Part shown: positions 7,814 through 17,368 of the stretch, piece after piece
Numbering within the stretch: position 1 is the stretch's first letter
Layout of the letters: every line of letters starts with the position of its first letter
DNA from: Vairimorpha ceranae
Lineage: Eukaryota; Microsporidia; Nosematidae
DNA length: 64,000 nucleotides
Assembly (NCBI RefSeq): GCF_000988165.1
Contig: NW_020169297.1
Span: 1 to 64,000, forward strand
Direction of reading: 5' to 3'
Program-made: the position numbers and the translations under genes
The notes under the pieces: model-generated
Seen by the model: only the letters and a program-made list of their open reading frames with translations
Database searches by the model: none
What the model was told of the DNA's origin: nothing

Positions 7814-9031
7814 TTAGGAGTTTTGTATCAAATATCTTGTTTCAGCATGATTTCCTACAATTGTAACTGTATCTTTGTATTTATAAGAAAATTTAGCAGT
7901 AATATCTGTTAAATTAAAACAACCAAATACATATATTTTTTCTATTTTTGTCTTTTCCATTAATGAAATAACAATTTCATCTGTAATATTAGAACACCAG
8001 GAAATATCCAATTCTTTAATACTATTTAGCTTATGCAAAAAGTCATATGAATCAAAATCTAAATAAGAAATATTTAAATACTCCAAATTAATTAATTTAT
8101 ATATGTTCTCAAAAAACCATTTTTTAAGACTATAACACTTACTAATATCAAGGCTTTTCAATTTATTTCCAATCTTAATGTTATTAATAGTGGTAATGTT
8201 TGCCAAATTTAAATATTCTAAATTGTTATAATTTTTATCTAAACTATTTATAAGACAACAGTTTTTAAAAGATAATGATTGAATTTCTTTTTTTAAATAA
8301 AAATTTTCAGATATCCTGGTTTCTTCTACAAACAGTCTTTTGACAGATGTTTTCAATTTTACGTCATCAGTAATTTTATAACAATATGACAATTTTAATT
8401 CATCAAGTTTTTTATACTTCTTATTAATTTCAACAATAATAGAATTAGACAGTCTGTTGCAATTGCTTAAATCTAAAATATAAAGTTTAGATGGTAACAA
8501 AATTTCAGTAATCAAATATCCACCGGTGATACGAAGCTCTTTTAAATTATTTTGTTGTTTCAATATATCATTTAATGTACTATTTGTAAGCTGTCCGCAT
8601 TGATATAATTCTAAACAAGTTAGATTGTGATTAGATATTATAAATTCTTCATCTTTAATATTTGAGCAGTCATATATAATAAGTTTGTTCTTACAAAGAT
8701 TAACTAAGCTATTAAAGTAAAAAACATTAAACATTCTATGTTTACTAAGATATGACGAAATCATTTCCAGATGCGAGTCATTAAGAGTAAAGGAGTTAAT
8801 GTTTTTTAGTATACGTGATATCAAAATATTTTGGAGTGAAACGTTATGTAAATCTTTACTACTAAATTCAAATGGCTTTATCTTTTTATTTGTTTTTTTA
8901 ACTAATTTTCTTTTTCTATCTATTGTCGGCATAACATCTTCTGAATTTCTCTTATCTAAATAATTAATTTTAATTCCATGTTCTTCTATAAAATCAGACA
9001 ACGCACTTTTTGGTCCTTTAATAGAGGCCAT
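7814..9031 (-). CDS. RAD7: RAD7-like leucine-rich-repeat nucleotide-excision-repair protein
   Basis: 405 residues. The N-terminus KGPKSALSDFIEEHGI (5-20) matches the RAD7 family opening RGP.SAL..FLRE.GI. A basic stretch (KRKLVKKTNKKIKPF, about 40-55) follows. From about residue 125 there is a run of cysteine-containing leucine-rich repeats, for example LTCLELYQCGQLTNSTL, LYILDLSNCNRLSNSII and LDELKLSYCYKITDD, with ELDISWCSNITDEIV near the end. Rad7 works with Rad16 in global-genome nucleotide excision repair and as part of a ubiquitin ligase. Cys-LRR F-box proteins of the AMN1 type are the alternative, but the N-terminus favours RAD7. ATG has CCC five bases upstream. The divergent RPC25 starts 177 bp away. 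Confidence 0.7.
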   Translation of the reverse strand: MASIKGPKSALSDFIEEHGIKINYLDKRNSEDVMPTIDRKRKLVKKTNKKIKPFEFSSKDLHNVSLQNILISRILKNINSFTLNDSHLEMISSYLSKHRMFNVFYFNSLVNLCKNKLIIYDCSNIKDEEFIISNHNLTCLELYQCGQLTNSTLNDILKQQNNLKELRITGGYLITEILLPSKLYILDLSNCNRLSNSIIVEINKKYKKLDELKLSYCYKITDDVKLKTSVKRLFVEETRISENFYLKKEIQSLSFKNCCLINSLDKNYNNLEYLNLANITTINNIKIGNKLKSLDISKCYSLKKWFFENIYKLINLEYLNISYLDFDSYDFLHKLNSIKELDISWCSNITDEIVISLMEKTKIEKIYVFGCFNLTDITAKFSYKYKDTVTIVGNHAETRYLIQNS

Positions 9032-9208
9032 TTATGGGTAGGAGATATTATTAAATTTATGCATTAATTTTTTTTTATATTTTTTTTGCATAGGGTTTGT
9101 TGTTAAATTCAAACAAAGTTCTTTAAAAGATAATTTATTCTCGTAGAATTACTATTAATCAAAAATTATAATTTTTTTGCTGTTTAAATAAACTGAATTT
9201 TATTCCTT

Positions 9209-9742
9209 ATGTTTGTAGAGTCAGAAATAGAAGATTGTATTAAAATTTATCCATCAACAGAAGATGTCAAATTGGCTATTTACAATATTTTGAATCAGAA
9301 ATATAGAAATAAATATATCAGCAAGATGGGAATTGGTATTTTTATAAGTAAAAATTTTGATGTGATAGAAAGAAAATGTGTAGAAGATTTCATTTTGTAT
9401 AAAATACAGTTTAATATTTTTTTTTGTAGATTTTTAAAGGACGAAATATTAGAAGGTGTTATTTCTGATCAAAAAGACAATGGAATTTTTGTATCTATAC
9501 ATTTTTATGACAAAATATATATACCAATAGAATATCTTCCTGATAACTCTGAGATAACTTATGTTTATGATGAAAATAAAAACAAAAGTCTTGTTTGGGT
9601 TTGGAACTATAAAAATAGCAGATTTTACATAAAAAGCAATGATGTTATTAAATACAAAGTTGTAAGATATGACGAGAAGCACGGGCGTCTTATTGCTACT
9701 ATTAAAGATTCCGGTTTAGGGCCGATTAACTGGTGGAAATAA
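9209..9742 (+). CDS. RPC25: RNA polymerase III subunit RPC25/RPC8 (Rpb7-like)
   Basis: 177 residues. The start MFVESEIEDCIKIYP matches MFVLSKIEDTVRIPP of Rpc25. FKDEILEGVISDQKDNGIFVSIHFYDKIYIP (about 75-110) corresponds to the S1/OB-domain segment PF.GEVLTGKI..CD..G..VSMGFFDDI.IP. SLVWVWNYK matches QVWVWEYE, and the C-terminus SGLGPINWWK is the Rpc25 hallmark DGLGL.SWW. The subunit forms the stalk of Pol III with Rpc17 and is needed for initiation. The family is about 200 residues, so this copy is slightly compact. ATG at 9209 has CC two bases upstream. RET3 follows after 19 bp. Confidence 0.88.
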   Translation: MFVESEIEDCIKIYPSTEDVKLAIYNILNQKYRNKYISKMGIGIFISKNFDVIERKCVEDFILYKIQFNIFFCRFLKDEILEGVISDQKDNGIFVSIHFYDKIYIPIEYLPDNSEITYVYDENKNKSLVWVWNYKNSRFYIKSNDVIKYKVVRYDEKHGRLIATIKDSGLGPINWWK

Positions 9743-9761
9743 ATATTTTTTTACCCTTTTT

Positions 9762-10253
9762 ATGAATATTATTGATGTTGATGCTTTAGTCATTTCAGAT
9801 TTTAAAGGCAGTATTTTGTTAAAAAAAGTATTTAACATTTCAGAAGAAAAGCTAAATAAAATATTAACTAAATGTTCTTTAGAAAAAGATTCTCTATTTC
9901 TTTATGAAGATTATCTTGTATTTTGTTACAAAGAGCAAGAACTTATTTCTGTACTAATTTCTTATGCTGACAATAATGAGATATTTTTAGGAAATTCATT
10001 TGAACAATTTAATTATGCATTAAAGCGAGTTATAAAAAATTGTACTAAAGAAGTAGTACATAAAAAATACGATGTTATATTTCTTTTAATGGATATTTTT
10101 GTGTATCAAGGAATGATCGTGGAAAATAAAAGTGAAAAAATGTTAGAATTGTTACCAAAAAGAAGTTTTGAAGCAACAGAAGGAATGAAAGTTCCTAAAG
10201 GGGTTGCTTCTGTTATAAATAATGCTTCTAAGTCACTTAGTAGATATATTTAA
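9762..10253 (+). CDS. RET3: Coatomer subunit zeta
   Basis: 163 residues with the sigma-adaptin/longin-like fold of COPI zeta. The N-terminal strands read VDALVISDFKGSILLKKVF, and a central segment VLISYADNNEIFLGNSFEQF aligns with the zeta Y.IGSS.ENELML. The diagnostic region is VIFLLMDIFVYQGMIVENKS (about 109-128), equivalent to [20 protein letters not shown]. The tail ASVINNASKSLSRYI matches QVLQSAKEQIKWSLL. Zeta forms part of the cargo-binding F-subcomplex of COPI for Golgi-to-ER retrieval. RER1, a COPI-dependent receptor, is encoded in the same window. ATG has CCC upstream and the gene sits 19 bp behind RPC25. Confidence 0.75.
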   Translation: MNIIDVDALVISDFKGSILLKKVFNISEEKLNKILTKCSLEKDSLFLYEDYLVFCYKEQELISVLISYADNNEIFLGNSFEQFNYALKRVIKNCTKEVVHKKYDVIFLLMDIFVYQGMIVENKSEKMLELLPKRSFEATEGMKVPKGVASVINNASKSLSRYI

Positions 10254-10793
10254 TTAAATATCTAATATGTATTTTATTGTTTTTTATTTTTTGCCGTGAA
10301 GTAATATAATAAATTTAATGCATTAAAGTGTAACAAAGTTATTAAAAGAACATTATGTGTAATAAGTTAACAATTTGTTTGTGTTGCTTCATATACCATA
10401 TAAGCATTTTTTTTGATTTAAACAAAATTAAAAATGCAAATCTCTGTTAATATGCTTCTTAAAATGATTGAATCTTAATTGAAAATTTTATTAAAAAAAC
10501 ATGGTTGCAATGCTAAATGAAAAAATTGTTAATGTTGTGATTTAAAAGTTAAGAATCATTTATTTTAAATTTTTATCCGCAACAATAACTAGGCATGAAA
10601 GGCGACAATGAACAAAAACTTTGTTTTACTTATAAATATTAGAATGTATTGGAGAAAAGATTTAGAAGTAGATTGTTATAAATTTAAAACATACATTTTT
10701 TAACAAATTATATTAAATTTTATTATTGAAACAAGCCAAAGGTCAACAATAAAATGTAAAAACTATTTGTTTATTAAATCTTTTTTATCTTCG
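10254..10793. other. Intergenic region, no gene seen
   Basis: 540 bp between the convergent ends of RET3 and gamma-tubulin. It is AT-rich. I find no C-run/ATG pair with an open frame and no tRNA-like structure. A slightly less AT-rich patch lies around 10590-10615 (ACTAGGCATGAAAGGCGAC) with no assignable function. Confidence 0.5.
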
Positions 10794-12095
10794 TTACATC
10801 TCTGGCTCTTGGTATGAAGTGTGTTCAGCAGAATTATATTCTTCTATTATTCCTAATATATTATTTCTGCATTCATCAAAATTTTCTACTTCAATACCAT
10901 ATTTTTTGTAAATATCCATAAAAGCTTTTTGTTTTCTTAATTTATCAAATTGTCCGATAATCTTATTTAATAAATGAGAAATACCTGTTGTATTCAACAA
11001 GGATAATCCAGATACCCGCGATGCCTTGCTTTTTTGTTTAGAAAGACATACATTAAAAATGGGTTGCATCCACGGTACAAAATGAATTAAATTTCTATCC
11101 ATTATTTTTATAATTGATTTATGTACATCTGATGCGTCTTCAACTCCGCTAAGAATATTTAATATAGAAATTGCAGATGTAGTTTTAAAATTTTCAAATG
11201 TGGCAAGTCTTGTTTTTTGCAAAAGCAACCGACGCATAACGTCACCACAAGATGTTTTACGAACTATTTTACTAATTGACTCGAATGTAAACGGCGTGTA
11301 GGATGGCACAACAAATTTAAGATTTTTTAAAGGAACTAACGATGTATGTAAAGAAGCAAAATCAGAAAAAGTATAGCCTGGAAAGCGCATTGTGCTCGTA
11401 GATGCACTCATGACTGTGGCAATCAACGAATTAATATGTCTAAAAGTTGGTGTATCAATCTTGAGAGAATCTAAAGTAAGTTTTCCTAAAGCTGTGTTAT
11501 CCATAACTATAACACAATCTGAAAATTCATAAAGTCGTTGTAATGTCAATATAGAATTATAAGGTTGTACTACAACATCTGAAGATTCTTCATTATTAGG
11601 AAAGATGGAATACGTTTGTGTATAATTTTTTGGATATTCATCTCGTAGCTGTTCTAAAGTCATAGATCCAAAGCCAGATCCAGTACCTCCTGCGATAGAA
11701 TGACAAACAAAAAACCCTTCCAAAGCATCACATCCTTCTGCCTCTCTTCTAACAATTTCCATAACATCATCTTTATGTTTTTGACCGATGTAGTATCCAT
11801 GTGCCCAGTTATTGCCCGCACCGCCTCCCTCATTAGGCATAAAGATATTTTCCCGATTAAAAACGGGAGATAGTTGAGAAAGAACTCTAGGTTCAAGATC
11901 GATCAATACGGATCTAGGGATAAATTTATTATCATCAGATTCATAAAAAAATATATCTTTTCTGTCATTCAAATCTTGGTTGGATAGAATCGAACCATCA
12001 CTATCAAGATTATGCTCATTGAGAATTGATTTCCAGAATTCTGTTGCCATTTGATTTCCGCATTGTCCAATTTGAAGAGTAATTATTTCTCGCAT
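10794..12095 (-). CDS. TUB4: Gamma-tubulin
   Basis: 433 residues. The N-terminus MREIITLQIGQCGNQMATEF is the gamma-tubulin start (PREIITLQ.GQCGNQ). The nucleotide loop GGTGSG is at 136-141 within CHSIAGGTGSGFGSM. Gamma-specific segments include GGGAGNNWAHGYYIGQKH, NNEESSDVVVQPYNSILTL and MRFPGYTFSDF. The C-terminal QFDKLRKQKAFMDIYKK matches QYDKLRKREAFLEQFRK. It nucleates spindle microtubules at the spindle-pole plaque. Length is near the normal 440-475. ATG has CCC four bases upstream on the minus strand. Nearest neighbour on the start side is the transporter gene, 929 bp away. Confidence 0.97.
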   Translation of the reverse strand: MREIITLQIGQCGNQMATEFWKSILNEHNLDSDGSILSNQDLNDRKDIFFYESDDNKFIPRSVLIDLEPRVLSQLSPVFNRENIFMPNEGGGAGNNWAHGYYIGQKHKDDVMEIVRREAEGCDALEGFFVCHSIAGGTGSGFGSMTLEQLRDEYPKNYTQTYSIFPNNEESSDVVVQPYNSILTLQRLYEFSDCVIVMDNTALGKLTLDSLKIDTPTFRHINSLIATVMSASTSTMRFPGYTFSDFASLHTSLVPLKNLKFVVPSYTPFTFESISKIVRKTSCGDVMRRLLLQKTRLATFENFKTTSAISILNILSGVEDASDVHKSIIKIMDRNLIHFVPWMQPIFNVCLSKQKSKASRVSGLSLLNTTGISHLLNKIIGQFDKLRKQKAFMDIYKKYGIEVENFDECRNNILGIIEEYNSAEHTSYQEPEM

Positions 12096-13024
12096 TTTAA
12101 GGGTGTCAAAACTTTAAAAAAGTTAGTAAGATACAATATGCTGTCTTTAAGGTTGTATTTTTAAAAAGTGTAAAGCGACTCATTAAAATATTTTACAAGT
12201 TTTAGCATTTGTTAATTGCAATGGAGCATATAAAAAAATAAAAAAGTAAATATAAATAAAAATTATGGCAAAAAACGATATTTATGGTCTCTGTTATTGT
12301 AATAATAAAAAATCGATAAGATGTTTGTTAAAATAATTATAATTGTAAAAAAATTAATCAAGATTATGACATAATTTAATTATGCAATATTAATTTTTTT
12401 GTATGAAAATTGTTATGCAACTTTTTATAATTGGCAAAAAAATGTATGTATTCAACATAATAGATCCGTTTTGTACTTTAACGTTTAGATTAACGCAAAT
12501 AAACGTTAAAAAATAGTTAATTAAAAAACCGCAAAAGACTATCTTTTTTCACTACGTCTGCTAAGAAATAATCAAGTTAAGTTAATTTAACTAATAAAAG
12601 TACATTTGTTTTTTTTGAGTAAAATTTTAAATTAATTTGCAATTACAAAAAAAAATTAAAATTACTTTTATGTAATTCAAGTTAAAACTTAGTTTTTACA
12701 ATAAATTTTCCTCACGTCATTTAATGTTTGTATCTTGCTCAAATAAAAATAATATAAGTCTTCAAGTCTTTTTCTGTACATCCTGTAAAAAATCAATTAT
12801 TACAAAATATGAGCAGTAAAAATAGAAATTAAAAAAAAATCATATTTGTGTTTTATTATTAATGTTTTTGTGACTCCTTTTAAAATCAGGTTATATGAAA
12901 AAAAACACAAAAGCAATTTATTTTAAATCAGCTTACACTATTAGTTATTTTGTACAAAACTTTTTTAATTTGTAAATCTTCATAATTTTTATGGTCAAAT
13001 TAAATAATTTATAACCCATAATTT
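12096..13024. other. Divergent intergenic region, no gene seen
   Basis: 929 bp between gamma-tubulin and the sugar-transporter gene, long for this genome. It is AT-rich with many short A/T runs. It contains one perfect 9-bp inverted repeat TAACGTTTA (12479-12487) / TAAACGTTA (12500-12508) with a 12-base spacer. I see no coding frame. CCC runs flank both starts. Confidence 0.5.
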
Positions 13025-13900
13025 ATGTATGGTTTCCTGATTTTTTATTGTATAATTGATACGTTTATTAATACCACGATTTTAGTCATAGCACGAACAT
13101 ATTTTAAGAATATTAAAGCAGGAATGTTGATATATTTTTTTGCTAATATTTGTAATTTATTAATAGCATATTTTAAAATTAATAAATTAGTATATTACAA
13201 TCGCGATGTACTGATTATTACTGGTGGATTTAATCTTGCATCAGTATTCTATTTTCTGTCAATATATATGAACATATCGTCAATTACATTTAATAATTAC
13301 TATTCTTTAAAAATCTTAATTGTATCTATTTTCTCAATGTATCTAATGAGTACAAAATATAATAAATGGCAGTGGTTAGGAAAAGCATTAATTAGTTTAG
13401 GAATATTTATACAATTTGAAAATGATAAAACACAAAAATTTTCATGGGCAATAGTTACAGCGGCATTTTCTGGACTTTTTAACGCATTTTCCACAGTACA
13501 TTTTGAGCATCGAGTTAAAAATTCTATATCATCAATATGGAATTATTTATTTACATATAATTTATGTTATATTCCTTTTAATTTATGTTTTGCTGTAGTA
13601 GAAAATAGTACATACAACAACAAAACTGCTTTACTAACTTTGCCATTTTATATTTTAGTTCTTTTAAATATTTTATCATCTCAAATGTCAATATATTTAT
13701 CAATGCAAGTGGATTCTTTTGAGCGCAGTATTATTTCTATGATCTGTAATATTTCATCATCTTGTATATCTGATATTTGGTTAGATTTTAAAATCGATTA
13801 TTTATCTTTATATAGCTTATTTTTTGTATCCTCAGGGACACTTCTTTATATGTGTTTTAAAAGATATAATTTACAAGATAAAAATACAGAAATAAATTAA
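13025..13900 (+). CDS. Nucleotide-sugar transporter (SLC35A-like)
   Basis: 291 residues and about 8-10 membrane segments. The order of helices and loops fits the drug/metabolite superfamily. A central element KWQWLGKALISLGIFIQF (about 116-133) corresponds to the SLC35A motif QW.SL.LL..GV..VQ. GLFNAFSTVHFEHRVKNS (about 152-169) corresponds to GFAGVYFE..LK.S, the family's substrate-pathway loop, and is followed by SSIWNYLFTY, equivalent to .S.W.RNIQL. Such carriers exchange UDP-sugars or related nucleotides across ER/Golgi membranes; the substrate cannot be read from the sequence. The protein is somewhat shorter than the usual 320-340 residues. ATG has CCC nearby (ACCCATAATTTATG). Confidence 0.7.
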   Translation: MYGFLIFYCIIDTFINTTILVIARTYFKNIKAGMLIYFFANICNLLIAYFKINKLVYYNRDVLIITGGFNLASVFYFLSIYMNISSITFNNYYSLKILIVSIFSMYLMSTKYNKWQWLGKALISLGIFIQFENDKTQKFSWAIVTAAFSGLFNAFSTVHFEHRVKNSISSIWNYLFTYNLCYIPFNLCFAVVENSTYNNKTALLTLPFYILVLLNILSSQMSIYLSMQVDSFERSIISMICNISSSCISDIWLDFKIDYLSLYSLFFVSSGTLLYMCFKRYNLQDKNTEIN

Positions 13901-14192
13901 AAAAGTTCATTTTGAATATTTTCTTATCTAAAACAACAAATTTTAAATTATACGTCAACCTCATTCTAATAATGATTTTTATAAGTTTTCAAACAAATGC
14001 CTTAGTCTACGTATAGTGTGAATTTTTAAAGATTTTTTATTCCATACAATTTTATAAATCTGCATTTACGAATAGTCGTTGAAATTTATACAATTAACTA
14101 ACATTCGCAATCTTTTTTTAAATAACACAACAAATATTAAAACGCAGAAATGTAGAGTTAAAGACAGAAAGCAAATTTATTTTATGCCCCTT

Positions 14193-14300
14193 ATGTCACT
14201 AAAAAATGAAAAGGAATTAGAAAAACACTTGCAAGAAATTTCTGCAGATATTGATCAAATAATTAGTTTAGGCGAAGATATATTAAATTTCGATTTTTAA
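14193..14300 (+). CDS. Very small protein, 35 aa
   Basis: CCCC at 14187-14190 precedes ATG at 14193 by two bases, and an open frame of 35 codons follows to TAA at 14300. It encodes a single amphipathic helix (KNEKELEKHLQEISADIDQI) with an acidic tail ending EDILNFDF. Another ATG nine bases earlier lies upstream of the C run and is less likely. It ends two bases before the convergent gene at 14303. Size and helix resemble small accessory subunits, but I recognise no family. It may be non-genic. The start motif is the main support. Confidence 0.4.
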   Translation: MSLKNEKELEKHLQEISADIDQIISLGEDILNFDF

Positions 14301-14302
14301 AT

Positions 14303-15157
14303 CTAAAGGTTAGTGATAAATTCTAATAAATCATTTTTAAACTTTTGTCGATCTATAGACTTGGAATAAGCATCCTCAATTTTATAAAAAATACTTCTAT
14401 CTTCCAGTCGCAAATTACATTTAAAATGTTCTTGTTGAATCACAAATATCTTATTTATATACTCAGAAAAAGCTTTTATAAAAATGTCGTCTTTAGGCAT
14501 TAACTCTTTTAATTTAGTCTCATCCTTTGAATATTTTGCATAGAAACATAATGCTTCTAACTTACAAAATGTTGCAAAGTCATTTTGAATATCTAAATCA
14601 TTAATAGCATATGGAACATCATACTGTATAAAAAGTGGAAGAGCAATATAAATATTTAAAGAACTCAAATTATAATTTTTTATAGTATTCAAAAGATGAC
14701 AAATGGTATCATCTCTGTATTTTTTATTTTGTTCAAAACCATACAAATTTGCATTAATTGCTGAACAAAATATTGATAAAATCAATCCATCATAAAAATC
14801 ATTAATTCCCATGTAATTACTTATTAGTTCAAAAACAATTAAATGATTTAAATATTTAAGATTTCTATTTTTCATATAATACAAAATAATTAATAATTTT
14901 AAATTTGACTCATCTTCAAGTTTTTCATTTCTCATTTTCTTTAATAAATTAAGAATTTTTGAATCAAGTCCTTGGTTGGGGATACGATTGGGTGTTACAC
15001 AGTATATCAAAATTTTTGACCAATCATCTTTTATCTCGTATAATGGTTTACAAGTATCCATTAGATAACTCAAATTATTTATTAGTGTATTAAAAATAAT
15101 TGGTTGCGCGTATGACTTTTTTATAAGTTCTATTGTTTTAATTATTTTTTTATTCAT
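14303..15157 (-). CDS. Hypothetical all-helical protein, 284 aa
   Basis: No family recognised. The start is set at 15157 because the minus strand there reads CCCTGCATG, with CCC three bases before the ATG; longer reading would run into the BUB3 coding sequence on the other strand. The protein is predicted helical throughout, with leucine/isoleucine-rich helices such as NLKLLIILYYMKNRNLKYLN and no membrane segment or cysteine motif. The start sides of this gene and BUB3 are 43 bp apart, so the two may be co-regulated. Confidence 0.6.
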   Translation of the reverse strand: MNKKIIKTIELIKKSYAQPIIFNTLINNLSYLMDTCKPLYEIKDDWSKILIYCVTPNRIPNQGLDSKILNLLKKMRNEKLEDESNLKLLIILYYMKNRNLKYLNHLIVFELISNYMGINDFYDGLILSIFCSAINANLYGFEQNKKYRDDTICHLLNTIKNYNLSSLNIYIALPLFIQYDVPYAINDLDIQNDFATFCKLEALCFYAKYSKDETKLKELMPKDDIFIKAFSEYINKIFVIQQEHFKCNLRLEDRSIFYKIEDAYSKSIDRQKFKNDLLEFITNL

Positions 15158-15200
15158 GCAGGGTTTTATAAATTCCATTTTTTTTGTATGCATCCCTTGC
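15158..15200. promoter_or_regulatory. 43-bp bidirectional promoter (284-aa gene / BUB3)
   Basis: The 43 bp between divergent ATGs contain GGG at 15161-15163 (CCC for the minus gene, three bases from its ATG) and CCC at 15194-15196 (four bases from the BUB3 ATG at 15201). The near-identical phrases CCCTGCATG and CCCTTGCATG on opposite strands suggest a defined initiation element. Confidence 0.55.
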
Positions 15201-16061
15201 ATGACTTGTATAAAATTTCGAGATACCCCTACAGATACAATAACCGATATATTAGTAAATGATGGCAAAATTTATGTATCTTCATGGGACGGGTTTGTTT
15301 ACGTGTATGATTTCTACACTCAAGTTTTATTGTACAAAATTAAAAATTTTTCCCCAATATTAAAAATGTTATGGAAAAATAATCTAGTTTGTGGAGACAC
15401 AGAAGGCTTTTTAAATTTTGAAAATTCAAATACAAAATCTTTTGATAAAATAAATTTTAATTTTAGAGGAATATCTACAATAGAGACATATAAGGATGCA
15501 TTTTTACTATGCGGATTTCAAAAGAGGGTTTGTATTTTTGATAGATCTGGTCAATGTACTTTTTTTAATGTAGAAAATAAAGTATATAATTCTATATTAA
15601 GCGATAATGATTTAATTCTTAATTTTGGATTTAAAATAGGTTTTTATGATTTAAGAACTCTAAAGATTTATAAAGAAGTGGTGAATAAAAAAATTATTAG
15701 ATCTTTGTACAAAAATGCAGATAAATTATATATTGGGGATATTGAAGGCAAGCTGAAAATTCTTAATATTTTTACAAATGATGAGATTATTGTTAATGCG
15801 CATTTTGAAATATTAAATAATACAAAAAAATGCTATCCTGTAAATTCTATTATTTATAATAATTATCTTTATACTGGAGGAAGTGATGGTATAGTTAGTA
15901 GATGGAAAGAAGAAGACAAACTTAAATCAAAAATTTTTTTTAAAAATAATCATGGGGTTCTTAAAATAACTTCATATAATGATAAACTTATTATTGGCTG
16001 TGGCTATAATTACGAAAGAGGACGCGCAAATACTGACGAAAATTTTATTTTTATGTTGTAA
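15201..16061 (+). CDS. BUB3: Spindle-checkpoint WD40 protein BUB3
   Basis: 286 residues. The first blade reads KFRDTPTDTITDILV then KIYVSSWDGFVYVYDF, matching Bub3 opening L..PP.D.IS...F....LLVSSWD..VRLYD. Late in the protein YPVNSIIYNNYLYTGGSDGIVSRW matches the Bub3 blade HPVNAI.FH...FATGGSDG.V..W, and the end YNYERGRANTDENFIFM matches the S.TYE.G......D.IFIR tail typical of Bub3. It binds phosphorylated MELT motifs of KNL1, encoded at 43.7-45.2 kb. ATG at 15201 has CCC four bases before it and gives a normal N-terminus; an earlier in-frame ATG at 15156 would overlap the divergent gene's start codon and is rejected. Confidence 0.82.
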   Translation: MTCIKFRDTPTDTITDILVNDGKIYVSSWDGFVYVYDFYTQVLLYKIKNFSPILKMLWKNNLVCGDTEGFLNFENSNTKSFDKINFNFRGISTIETYKDAFLLCGFQKRVCIFDRSGQCTFFNVENKVYNSILSDNDLILNFGFKIGFYDLRTLKIYKEVVNKKIIRSLYKNADKLYIGDIEGKLKILNIFTNDEIIVNAHFEILNNTKKCYPVNSIIYNNYLYTGGSDGIVSRWKEEDKLKSKIFFKNNHGVLKITSYNDKLIIGCGYNYERGRANTDENFIFML

Positions 16062-16540
16062 AGTTGTACCATAATTCTTGAACTCTGGCGTAAAGTAAAA
16101 ATTAAATAATAAAAGAAGATTTTTTAAAATTTGTAAAGGCGATCCATGTGATATAAACTTGAATAAGTTTGACTTTTTGAACTATTTTTGTCAGTCTATG
16201 TTATTACTTTTTTAGTTTTAAAAAAATTAGGTTGCTATTTTATACTAAAATCGCAAGTGTATAGATTTATTAGCTATAAAACTCGTAAAGTAGCCAAATT
16301 ATATTTTGTGCTCAAATTAAATAACTTTTGTGACATTTTTGTACTTTCAAAAAACAAAAATTTAATTATTACTTTATCATGCTTAGTCTTTTAAATCGGC
16401 AAATGTTTGTAAAAAGTGATAGAAGATACACTAATTAAGATATTTTTCATTCTACAAGAAAGAACATATTTTGATTTATAACCTTAGACATAGCTTTTTG
16501 CATTGTAGTAATAAGAAAGATAAATTTATGGAAAATTGTT
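16062..16540. other. Intergenic region, no gene seen
   Basis: 479 bp between the convergent ends of BUB3 and the secreted protein. An open frame of 68 codons exists on the plus strand but lacks an ATG start, a C/G run and coding character. Nothing else is visible. Confidence 0.5.
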
Positions 16541-17287
16541 TTAATAGCAGTCATGGTTAGTTGTTATTTGAAATCCACTACCCAAAGTTGTCTCATCAAC
16601 TTCTTTTAAAAATGACCATATCCCCAAAATAAAATACTCAGCAATTGACATTTTTATGAGCTGGTTTTGACAAAACAAGTTGATACAACGTTTATTGATC
16701 TTTTTTAAAAAGTTGAAATTTGCTACGTAATTCATAAACTGCTGAATCTTAATAGGATCAAGATTATTTATAAAATCATTAGTAAATACATAGAAATGAA
16801 TTTCATCGACCTTTTTAAAGATATCAATTTTTGAAAAAACAATTTCTTTCCTTTTTCCTTTATTCTTAACATCATAAAAATTTTTTTGCTTACCTTCAAA
16901 GAAGTTTTTTTTTCTTATTGTTCTGTTCAAACCACATAAATTCATTTTTTTTTCAGCTTTACAAATTTCTTTAACATTTAATTTATTTTTTTTATTGCTT
17001 TTTGAATTTAATATAGCATTAATTGCATACAAATTTGCTTCCGAAATAAAATCGATACACAATAAAAAAATACTAGTTAAATTAGTTGCGGATATTTTCA
17101 TGTTAAGAGGGATATGTTTCCATATAAAATCACTATACAGCTGATCTGTAAGAAAGCACAAAGAGCTATTAGTTCGGTAATTATTTACATACTTGTTGTT
17201 TTCATTCAGTTGATCATAGGTTTCATTATAAATTAAAAAACCCTTTAAAAATAATGCAAAACTCAAAATGGAATGTAGTGATTTCAT
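16541..17287 (-). CDS. Hypothetical secreted protein, 248 aa
   Basis: No family recognised. The N-terminus MKSLHSILSFALFLKGFLIY is a plausible signal peptide (basic residue then hydrophobic core), with a probable cleavage before the acidic/asparagine-rich NETYDQLNENN. The body is lysine and asparagine rich with seven cysteines, consistent with disulphide formation outside the cell or in the ER. Secreted lineage-specific proteins of this kind are common in microsporidia. A CCCCC run lies about 12 bases upstream of the ATG. It is divergent from the tRNA-Asp/RER1 unit. Confidence 0.6.
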   Translation of the reverse strand: MKSLHSILSFALFLKGFLIYNETYDQLNENNKYVNNYRTNSSLCFLTDQLYSDFIWKHIPLNMKISATNLTSIFLLCIDFISEANLYAINAILNSKSNKKNKLNVKEICKAEKKMNLCGLNRTIRKKNFFEGKQKNFYDVKNKGKRKEIVFSKIDIFKKVDEIHFYVFTNDFINNLDPIKIQQFMNYVANFNFLKKINKRCINLFCQNQLIKMSIAEYFILGIWSFLKEVDETTLGSGFQITTNHDCY

Positions 17288-17368
17288 AACTTCCTTTTGG
17301 GGGCATTTTTATAAACAAATAAAAAAGGAAAAATATAGGAGAACCTTTACATGTGAGATATAAAATGA

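Noticed and set aside
15158..15268. N-terminal extension of the 284-aa minus gene
   Set aside because: The frame stays open to 15268 but would cover the BUB3 start and first codons; CCCTGCATG at 15157 gives a better start.
16188..16394. 68-codon open frame on the plus strand after BUB3
   Set aside because: It begins at a TTG, has no C/G run, and its composition simply reflects AT-rich noncoding DNA.
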